Positions 54,984 through 64,000 of a stretch of 64,000 nt of DNA are shown here, piece by piece. The notes beneath the pieces are model-generated. The model saw only the letters and a list, made by a program, of their open reading frames with translations. It was not told the DNA's origin and made no database searches. Every line of letters begins with the position of its first letter. The first letter of the stretch is position 1. The translations under genes were made by a program, and so were the position numbers. The stretch comes from Agrostemma githago (Eukaryota > Streptophyta > Magnoliopsida > Caryophyllales > Caryophyllaceae). The stretch spans positions 59,411,938-59,475,937 of the forward strand of contig OY288257.1 in NCBI GenBank assembly GCA_958450325.1, in the 5' to 3' direction.

Positions 54984-56803
54984 GCCCCTTGCATACAACA
55001 CTTTCAAGGACGATTTTACACATCATCAATTATCATCAATTAGCATCTACAATATTCATTCACATCGATAGTCATCAGAAATCAGAAAAATATCATTCAT
55101 TATCACACACACACATCGAGAAACCGATACTACAAAACCGAAGGAAACCGGTCCGAATCCCGACACCCTTCACGCACGTCACGCCCGAGCCGAACCACCA
55201 TCAACTCACCGACATCCACTCGACGCTCTTGTGCCCAAGCCACGTCTCGACGAGCCCCGATCCGAGTAAACAGAAGCATGTAGGTTGAGAGTGCACAAAA
55301 CCCGATCTCTCATTTTCCTTCTCTTCTCTCTCTCGTCCTTTTTCATACGGGTCGTGTCGTTTTTTTGGTCATTTGTCGAGTCTTTTATTATTTCTAATAT
55401 CGATAATATCAAAAAAAACTATTTTCATACAACAACATTCTTAAAAATATGATATCAGTTTTCTATAATCGAATATTGTATCAAAAAGAATTATATTAAA
55501 ATTTCGACGATATTAAAAATCGTTACATCGTTTTCAAGTCACTTTTTTTTACAAAACCTTTTTTATTCATTCTGAATATTCGATATCGATTTCATAATCG
55601 AATATCGGATATGACGAATATCGAAAACATAAATCAAGTACAAATTAATTCATATTTTGTACGCGATTTATCAAAATTAGCGATTTCGAACAAAAAATAA
55701 AAACCGGACAGACCCGCACACGAGTCGCGCCATGCCCAGGCGACTCGCGCACGGGCCTGAAATCCGAGACGTTTTTTTAGCTTTTTCGTTCGTTTTATTT
55801 ATTCTACGAAACGATTTCAAAATTTACATCTTTTCTAAAACTATTCCGAATATTTGATATTGATTTCGTAGTCAACTATTAAATATAACGAATATCGAAA
55901 ATATTAGATCGAGTGCGAATTATGCAATATTTGTACGCGGTTTAATAAAAACGTCGAGTCTTCGAAAATCGTCTCAAAAAATCAGACCGACACGCGACTC
56001 GCCAGCATCCCGGGCAAGCCGCGCGGCCGGCTGCCTCGACGCCCCTTTTTCTTGTTTTTTTCATTATTTTTCGAACTTCGTTTTTTATACAAAACAGCGT
56101 TTTTAGCAATATTTTTCAGATTTCGATTAATATTTATTTTCTCGATCTCGTATATTTATTTGCTATATTATTATTTTCACGAATCGATACTAACTCGTTT
56201 GTTCATCTTTTGTAGCAAATTCATTATTTTCATCTTTTGTTTTATTATACTAAAACGAATCTCACATGTTAAAATTCAACTTTGACGTTAAATTTTTCAT
56301 GCATTAAAACCGACTTAGCAACCCATTCAATTCCTCGCATGATTAGGAAAACAATGTTTGCATATCATTCATCGTATTACTAACGCGCGTATTAAAAAAT
56401 CATTCGATATCCTAGTAGAGGCCGCTAATGTGCGGGCGGGGTTGGGTGTTCTTAGTGAACTTCCCAACACGTACCCTCACCCCTTACTCAGAACCGTGGT
56501 TTCCGGATGTCCGAAACCATTGGCAACGAGAGTCATTCAATATACGATTAACCGCTCAAGTCGGCATCTATATCGATATGCAAAGGGACGAGCCCAATAA
56601 ACTCTGACATCGGAAATGGGCCGTATTTTGTATACGGCCCACTACAACATAGAGTGGGCTCGAACGGTTCCGAATAACCATAAAATTCGGTGGCGACTCC
56701 GACTTCGATTTAAATTTCCATTTGACCATCTCATGGAGATTCATTCGCCTCCCCAAACCCGCGCATGGCTGCGTCGGGGTGGACCTATGTCATGTCCACA
56801 ATT

Positions 56804-56821
56804 TGGCGACTCCGCTGGGGA
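56804..56821 (+). other. Primer-binding site, tRNA-Arg type
   Basis: TGGCGACTCCGCTGGGGA, 3 bp after the LTR end; it sets plus orientation. Confidence 0.78.
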
Positions 56822-58209
56822 TTAGCTGATACGTTACTGACCTTCAGCATCCTCAGGGTGAGACTCGAATAGAAATCATTTGACTAGTACAATACGCGTT
56901 TTAGTTTTACGGTTCATTCATAACCCCATATTTTCCCGGGCCGGTACTGGTGACCGACGTCCCACTATACTATCGATGTAGTCCAAATTGGATATGTCGA
57001 AGGTGTCCATTAGCCGATTCGTATGGGTTTTACGGCATGTTCTAAGCTCAACTCGACTTAGGAAGTCCGCCCCGATTCTCGATAGGCTGTGTACACTGGT
57101 ATAGACCCTTTCAGACTGACCGAGACTTAGAATTAGAGCATACATGGCGTCGTTATACTGTTTCCATGACTACGTGTTACCTGATTTACAAGTCGTTTTT
57201 CAAAAACCGTCTTTTTCAAAATTACATCCCTTTTCAAAATATCCAATTTGAAAATCCGGGACATATACCGAATTTAAGATCCACGATTTTACTCAAAATA
57301 GCCTATTTTTAGTCGGTATTATGCTGTTTTGAAAGCTCGAAAATATTTTCGAACTTTCAAAACCGTAACCCGGTCCACCTATTCCGTTTTTCTTTCGAAA
57401 AGGGCCGGTTCTCCGAATTTTTCTTCGGGCTTTCAAAACTTCAATTTCAAAACCTTCATCTTCCTAGGACTTCCCGTATTTAGCTGTGTCGGGTCGTGTC
57501 ATAAGTCATAGAGGTCTCTAGCGTCGAAACTCCATCGAGCTTATATCACAAGTTTCCTCCCTATCCCAGTCCGCCTTATTAGACTAAGGCAAAGCCCACC
57601 TACGTAGGACATACTCCTACAAAGGTTGGCCCGTTTACACAAATCGAGTCCAAAATCTGGGGAATGTCTCACGTAAACCTCCTTTCAAACAGGGCCCAAC
57701 CCACACAGCTGGATCCTAAAGAAGGCCCACCTTTCACAAGTCACCCGTCTAGGAGTCTTTTCCGAGTCGACCTTTTACAAGGCATAGCCCTATAACAAAA
57801 GGTCCGTTACCCTTACATCTAAGGGTCACTCGTCCGACACTCGAGTCTTAACAAATTTTCGATCCCACTTGGGGGGTACCCTTCATTAGAGCGGTCAATC
57901 GCGGTTGCTCTAAGGGTCATGTCTTACACGTGTCTCACGTACCCCACTTTCGAGCCACTTAGATGCCACACCATCTGAGTCCAATCTGAGTCCGTAGCCT
58001 CACTTGGGGGCTATTCTCCGACGAAGCGATTAATCACAGTCACTCCGAGAATCGTACCCCGCACATTTGTCTTAGGAGAGTCTAACCCGAGCCAAACTGG
58101 AGTCGTCTCTCCCCCCGCGCTATTTCCTATGCCTTGGTGAATTTGAGTTCTGAAGCAACTTTCCTGATTACGCGGTATTCTTACAGACAGGCCGCCCTTC
58201 ACCTGAACC
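56822..58209 (+). other. Leader of gag-only Tat element
   Basis: Untranslated. It holds inverse copies of the leader blocks of elements A and B: 'tcggtcagtctgaa...' type near 57110, 'gtcgaaactcc' near 57520, and a stretch near 57780-58130 matching 10870-11200. No gene seen. Confidence 0.55.
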
Positions 58210-59073
58210 ATGACTAAGGACTCCATTGATCAACTGACCGCCTCGTTGGCCAAGATCCAAGATCAACTGAACCATATAAGGGGAGATCAAACCGCCATTG
58301 CCACCCGTTTGAGTGCCTTGGAACAAAGGACTCCTAAGGTCGGGAATGAAACCACTGGGCCCATAGCTGAACTGGCCAACGCAGTCCGCAAGCTGGAGGA
58401 ACATGTCCACCTGTCGACCAACAATTCAATCCATACGGAAAATGCTCGTTCCTATTCACCTTTGACCGACGAGCTGCCCGCTAACCTCAACCTGACGGGC
58501 CTACCAATGTTCGACGGGACTGAAGACCCGGTATTACATATCCGGGCTTTCAAAGAATTCATGGCCATCAAAGGAGTGAAGTCAACCATGTTCAAGCACC
58601 TGTTTGCTTCCTCCCTCGAGAAGCACCCGAAAGCCTGGTACTACAGGCTTGACCCCAAGAAGTACAAGACTTGGGATGATGTGGCGACAGAATTCGCTCG
58701 GAATTATGCCGATAATACCGAGATCCAGACCACGATGCGTACTTTAGAAATCATGGCCCAAGAGCCCAAGGAAGGTTTCACCAAGTACCTTCAAAGGTGG
58801 AGGGCCGAGAGTGTGAAGTTGGTAGACAAGCCCAACGAGAAGACACTAGTGGAGGCATTCATCAACAACCTCCTACCTTCTTACCGCGTCCATCTTAGGT
58901 ATGCCGGCATTTCCAACTTTGCAGTGCTTACCGAAATGGGCATTATGATTGAAGACGATCTTCAACATAATGAAGATCTGGGTGAAGCTTCTACTGAAGG
59001 CTATACTGGACATCAGCTTGAGTCCTTAGAAGCTGAATTGACAACATCATCCGAGAGTCCGGATTTGATTTAA
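58210..59073 (+). CDS. Short Gag of the right-hand Tat element
   Basis: 287 residues. N-terminal coiled-coil-like segment (about 5-70), then the Gag core: GLPMFDGTEDPVLH, W-DDVATEFARNYADNTE, FTKYLQRWRAESVKLVDKP, ending IEDDL at about 254. Over this part it is about 90% identical by eye to Gag of element B. After that the sequences part: a short Ser/Glu-rich tail replaces the zinc knuckle and protease. The tail is followed by Ser-Glu repeat-like DNA and an AATAAA at about 59176, so the gene has its own compact 3' end. Likely role: a packaging or particle component for a non-autonomous element. Confidence 0.85.
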   Translation: MTKDSIDQLTASLAKIQDQLNHIRGDQTAIATRLSALEQRTPKVGNETTGPIAELANAVRKLEEHVHLSTNNSIHTENARSYSPLTDELPANLNLTGLPMFDGTEDPVLHIRAFKEFMAIKGVKSTMFKHLFASSLEKHPKAWYYRLDPKKYKTWDDVATEFARNYADNTEIQTTMRTLEIMAQEPKEGFTKYLQRWRAESVKLVDKPNEKTLVEAFINNLLPSYRVHLRYAGISNFAVLTEMGIMIEDDLQHNEDLGEASTEGYTGHQLESLEAELTTSSESPDLI

Positions 59074-61491
59074 GTCTGAGTCTGAGTCCGAGTCTAGGAT
59101 GTGCTATTTCTTCCAAAGTCAAAGTCAAAGTCAGAGTCAGAGTCTTTTGCATTCTGTCCTCTTTTTCAAAACTCAATAAAATCAGCTTTTCTATTCCTCA
59201 TATATACTTTCTTTATGTGTTTCCGAGAACATGATGAACACCGTCATACACTGTGAGCACATGCACCTGACTATTACAGGCACATCTATAATGACTGCAG
59301 GAAATCGAGACCCGTGCTTTCCTTTACCTGTTCCATGTCTGACATAGGAAGCCACAAAACTACACTTAGCAGGAGCGGTATCGAATCCAATGACGAATCT
59401 AGGTAGTCTCCTAGTTTGGGTTCAAGACGGGAGGCAAGCCCATTTCCCACAATAAACACCCCTCCGACAAGATCAACCATACCTACCTACGGTGTTAGTC
59501 TGACCAACAGGAAAAACAGAAAAAACTGGACAAAAAAAAATCAAAAGTCCGAGGAAAAAGCAAAAGGCCAAAACAAAAAAGCAGGCCATCATCAAAAAAA
59601 GGCATCCCCGACCAGAACGGTCAACACAAATGAAGATCCCATGATCGGGGCTAAGAGGTCAACCAACAAAAAATATTCAAATGCCCATGACCGTGGTCAA
59701 CGGTCCACTCAAGATCAATACTCATACCATTCAATAAGGGAGAAACAATCAAGCTGGTCAACTAACACCACATTTAGCCTTCCCACATTACAACCCTCAA
59801 GACCTTCCCGAGACCCAGGCTAAAGACAGCCCGGAATTTTTAGGACTCAAGCTCCATAGGATACCCCTAACCATTAGGGCCAGACATGGAAACCAGATCC
59901 CGCATTATCAAAACTTATCCCAATCAAACTTCGAGCCATTTTACTCGACTTCCCCTTTACATAACAAAATTCACAATCACCATATGCAAACCCGATATCA
60001 AAACTCGTCAAAGACCCGAGATCAAAACTCGTCAAAGACCCGAGAGCAAAACTCGTCAAATCCCTTACTTAATCATACACAATCCCGAGAGCAAAACTCG
60101 TTAAAATCCCCGAGAGCAAAACTCGTTAAAATCCCCGAGAGCAAAACTCGTTAAAATCTCATCCCAATTCTTCTCATTCAAACCAGTTACCAACCCCAAA
60201 CACGGGAATTCAACTTGCAGTCGGCATAGAACATGCCCAAATAGTTCACACCACCTCTGGGGGCTACCCCGGAGAATGCTCACAGTCACAGGATCAACAT
60301 CCTAACTATTCTAACCCTTTGATCAAGACATCATTGGGAGCACACTTAGCCTAATCATCGCTATGGCTAGTTACACACAAAGTCCTATTAGACTAGGCAC
60401 CATAATATATCTTCCAATACACTGAACTACGGCATGGTTTTATTTCACTATACGTGAATACGTAGGCAGCCTTTCAACAGAGGCACAACCACCCACATTG
60501 ACACACATTCAAAAAGCGCCATCATTCCGGTCACGACACCGTCATGTTCTCAGCAGCTAGCTTTGTTGTCCCGGGGGCTTCTCCTAGGCAGAAGTTCTCC
60601 ATCCACTCACAAAATCCAGATAAATTCAAAAAAAATCTAGCCTCCTTTCTGTAGTGTGTCCTAGTACTCGGCTCAGTCGAAGACAAGAATCTGTCAGGAC
60701 TTGAGGCAATACCCACTTTGGAAATGTACCCTAAAAATCAAAAATTCAGGAGAGCACTAGACTACAACAGTCTCATTACAGACTACTGCAACCCCGTATA
60801 GCATATCTATCCCACTTCGATGTTCGACCATGTTGCCACTCGTCTAGGATACGGAATAGCGCAACTTAAGAGTCTTGTTAGGTGGCCCACCCCCCTACCG
60901 AGTCACGATCCAACCCCTCGAGAGTCCAGTCCTGTCTGTCAACTCGTCCGGTCACGCCCAACGTCGAGTCTGTCGATAGGTCTCTCTCTTCAAATTCTCA
61001 TTTTTTAAAATCTGCAAAACTTAGCCATTTGAGAAAACCCTTTTCCACAAGGTCAAATTTCGATCTATTTAAATTGCAAATTTCTTTTCTACCCATTTCA
61101 GTTTTGAAAACCTATTTCCTAGCACGTGAGCTGCTTTCAGGACTTCGATTTCAAAACTAAGCAAAAATCATTTTTTATTCCCCAGCGTGAGTCATATTTG
61201 TTTCACCTACATGTTGCATGCAAAATTTTATGTAACTTATACAGGTACAATTTAAGACCGCGCAATTCACATAACTCCCCAGCGGCGTAGACTTATACGA
61301 CAAGTCCGATTCCCCACGGAGTTATCATCATCAACTCAGGTACATTTCTAGTCTCCGGCCGGCGGGCCCTTTACGCAGGTCTAATGGACCTTAAACGACC
61401 CGACCGGAAGTCTGCCAGGTCTTAATCTTTGATTGGCCTGGTAGCTACTCTGACTTTCGCCTTGTCCAAGCCTCAGTCAGAGTGGGGGCTC
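59074..61491 (+). other. Non-coding internal region of gag-only Tat element
   Basis: No gene recognised. A 'gagtctgagtccgagtc' tract (59073-59140), an A-rich segment (about 59505-59600), 24-25-bp tandem repeats (59996-60155), the conserved module (60422-60497, inverse) and the polypurine tract AGTGGGGGCTC before 61492. Confidence 0.6.
59996..60155. repeat. 24-25-bp tandem repeats (GAGCAAAACTCGT family)
   Basis: Units of the form 'acccgagatcaaaactcgtcaaag' are followed by 25-bp units 'ccccgagagcaaaactcgtt' plus AAAAT. A shorter array is at 52853-52918. The inverse of the same unit is in the element A-type LTRs (6122-6154 and 1058-1100). Confidence 0.8.
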
Positions 61492-64000
61492 TGTAGACAC
61501 CCACATTTTGACCGCCAGGTGTCTATAGAAGTTTCCGACAAACATCCGATGATGATCGGACGCTAACATGCTTTAAATACTCAGAAACGAGCTCAGAATC
61601 ATTGGCATTTGGCTTGGGCTCATTATAGAGTACATATCTCACAAAACTAACCTCAAAATCAGACCCAGTGGGTCGTTTCGAGTCAAATAAGACTAATTTG
61701 GGTCGATTCCAACACCAGGGGTAAAACCGTCTTTTTACGACCGAGTCAAAACCCGTCAAAATTATTTCCGAGACACGTGAGTCAGCCGCGACACCTCACA
61801 CGGCTGATTTCTACTCTAATCCTACAAAAAATCAGCTTTTCAAAATATTAAACAAATCCGTTTGAGGATAGGATTCGATCTCAAGTAGGAATTCTATCCG
61901 GAAACCGAATCGGATATCGACCGAGTACCAAATACTCGGCCAAGACACCCAAGATAGCCAAAATACTCCTCCATTCAGCCGAGATTTTGGCTTCTCCACC
62001 AAGAAACGGAATTTGCATTCCTTTCGAACTCTTGCAGTTCCTATCCAAAAACCGATTCAAACACCCGACCGAATAAAAACACTCGGCCGAGTAGGCTCCC
62101 ACCAGCCGTGTTCCCTTTCTTCTCAGACAAGAAAGCGGAATTCTCATGCCTTACAACTTCTACGTTTCCTATCCCAAGAGGTAGTTCAAACTCTCCTAGC
62201 CAAGGTCGGGAATTTCCTATAAATAGCACCTTGCATACAACACTTTCAAGGACGATTTTACACATCATCAATTATCATCAATTAGCATCTACAATATTCA
62301 TTCACATCGATAGTCATCAGAAATCAGAAAAATATCATTCATTATCACACACACACATCGATAAAACGATACTACAAAACCGAAGGAAACCGGTCCGAAT
62401 CCCGACACCCTTCACGCACGTCACGCCCGAGCCGAACCACCATCAACTCACCGACATCCACTCGACCCTCTTGTGCCCAAGCCACGTCCCGACGAGCCCT
62501 AGTTCGAGTAAACAGAAGCATGTAGGTTGAGGGTGCACAAAACCCGATCTCTCCTTTTCCTTCTCTTCTCTCTCTCGTCCTTTTTCATACGGGTCGTGTC
62601 GTTTTTTTTGGTCATTCGTCGAGTCTTTTATTATTTCTAATATCGATAATATCAAAAAAAACTATTTTCATACAACAGCATTCTTAAAAATATGATATCG
62701 ATTTTCTATAATCGAATATTGTATTAAAAAGAATTATATTAAAATTTCAACGATATTAAAAATCGTTACATCGTTTTCAAGTCACTTTTTTTTACAAAAC
62801 CTTTTTTATTCATTCTGAATATTCGATATCGATTTCATAATCGAATATCGGATATGACGAATATCGAAAACATAAATCAAGTACAAATTAATTCATATTT
62901 TGTACGCGATTTATCAAAATTAGCGATTTCGAACAAAAAATAAAAACCGGACAGACCCGCACGCGAGTCGCGCCATGCCCAGGCGACTCGCGCACGGGCC
63001 TGAAATCCGAGACGTTTTTTTAGCTTTTTCGTTCGTTTTATTTATTCTACGAAACGATTTCAAAATTTACATCTTTTCTAAAACTATTCCGAATATTTGA
63101 TATTGATTTCGTAGTCAACTATTAAATATAACGAATATCGAAAATATTAGATCGAGTGCGAATTATGCAATATTTGTACGCGGTTTAATAAAAACGTCGA
63201 GTCTTCGAAAATCGTCTCAAAAAATCAGACCGACACGCGACTTGCCAGCATCCCGGGCGAGCCGCGCGGCCGGCTGCCTCGACGCCCCTTTTTCTCATTT
63301 TTTTCATTATTTTTCGAACTTCGTTTTTTATACAAAATAGCGTTTTTAGCAATATTTTTCAGATTTCGATTAATATTTATTTTCTCGATCTCGTATATTT
63401 ATTTGCTATATTATTATTTTCACGAAACGATACTAACTCGTTTGTTCATCATTTGTAGCAAATTCATTATTTTCATTTTTTGTTTTATTATACTAAAACG
63501 AATCTCACATGCTAAAATTCAACTTTGACGTTAAATTTTTCATGCATTAAAACCGACTTAGCAACCCATTCAATTCCTCGCATGATTAGGAAAACAATGT
63601 TTGCATATCATTCATCGTATTACTAACGCGCGTATTAAAAAATCATTCGATATCCTAGTAGAGGCCGCTAATGTGCGGGCGGGCTTGGGTGTTCTTAGTG
63701 AATTTCCCAACACGTACCCTCACCCCTTACTCAGAACCGTGGTTTCCGGATGTCCAAAACCATTGGCAACGAGAGTCATTCAATATACGATTAACCGCTC
63801 AAGTCGGCATCTATATCGATATGCAAAGGGACGAGCCCAATAAACTCTGACATCGGAAATGGACCGTATTTTGTATACGGCCCACTACGACATAGAGTGG
63901 GCTCGAACGGTTCCGAATAACCATAAAATTCAGTGGCGACTCCGACTTCGATTTAAATTTCCATTTGACCATCTCATGGAGATTCATTCGCCTCCCCAAA
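61492..64000 (+). repeat. Gag-only Tat element LTR, second copy (cut by window)
   Basis: Near-identical to 54250-56758; about 42 bp of the LTR lie beyond the edge. TATA box at 62218-62225; degenerate palindromes at 61915-62092. Confidence 0.9.

Larger units (their letters stand above)
54250..56800 (+). repeat. Gag-only Tat element LTR, first copy
   Basis: A 2551-bp LTR, TGTAGACACC...ATGTCCACA. TATA box at 54976-54983 (TATAAATA). Degenerate palindromes are upstream of it (54674-54850). The block shared with element A and B LTRs lies at about 56410-56540. The PBS follows at 56804. Confidence 0.9.
54250..64000 (+). mobile_element. Non-autonomous gag-only Tat element (right-hand array)
   Basis: LTR, PBS, leader, short gag, non-coding interior, PPT, LTR. 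The repeat period from LTR to LTR is 7,242 bp. A further partial interior lies to the left (52850-54249), so the element forms a tandem array, as produced by unequal LTR recombination or local duplication. No Pol domain is present anywhere in the array. Confidence 0.85.

Overview
This window reads as nuclear DNA from a flowering plant, in a repeat-rich, probably heterochromatic stretch. No bacterial gene organisation is present, coding sequence is sparse, and almost everything recognisable is a transposable element of a typical plant lineage: Ty3/gypsy of the Tat/Ogre type, Athila-like gypsy, Ty1/copia, Stowaway and Mutator-like MITEs. I see no convincing free-standing host gene. The species cannot be fixed; the Tat architecture would fit a member of the Caryophyllales, but that is a weak guess.

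Layout. 1-750 holds AT-rich tandem repeats and microsatellites. 755-1813 is a truncated Tat LTR that abuts the broken gag of an Athila-like element (1814-2729, minus). That element's 5' LTR starts at 3184 and is split by a complete 11.4-kb Tat-type element (element A, 4047-15465, minus, TSD GGTTT). The LTR resumes at 15471 and ends at 16034, directly inside the integrase reading frame of a decayed copia element (16035-18420, plus). This is a three-deep nest: copia, then Athila-like, then Tat. Next comes a very young copia (18770-23974, minus, TSD GTAAT). 23980-30869 is AT-rich intergenic DNA with small MITEs, duplications and a TRIM-like LTR fragment.

30870-46441 is a 15.6-kb autonomous-type Tat element (element B, minus). 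It has gag-protease, RT, two RNase H domains and integrase, all damaged by a few stops and one frameshift. On the opposite strand, between integrase and the 3' LTR, it carries an intact two-exon plant-mobile-domain-like gene with its own TATA box, intron and poly(A) signal. 46442-50302 is intergenic with MITEs, a Mutator-like MITE with a 9-bp TSD, and an RNase H-like fragment. 50303-52849 holds two Athila-like LTR ends facing each other, each with its own primer-binding site. 52850-64000 is a tandem array (partial internal region, LTR, full internal region, LTR cut by the window edge) of a plus-strand Tat-related element that encodes only a short Gag.

How the parts work together. Element A and the 54-64 kb element keep Tat LTR termini, a tRNA-Arg-like primer-binding site, a polypurine tract and the N-terminal Gag domain, but no protease, RT, RNase H or integrase. 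They look like non-autonomous gag-only elements (TR-GAG type) that would need enzymes from relatives of element B.

The most striking structure is a family of 12-bp dyads, ACTCGRYCGAGT. They occur in tetrads whose start-to-start spacings are about 21-23, 49-52 and 21-22 bp, that is, near whole DNA helical turns. One tetrad sits 22-30 bp upstream of the LTR TATA box in element A, element B and the truncated LTR. A second cluster lies deeper in each LTR of A and B. A third, with spacings 21/51/21, lies inside the intron of the antisense plant-mobile-domain gene.
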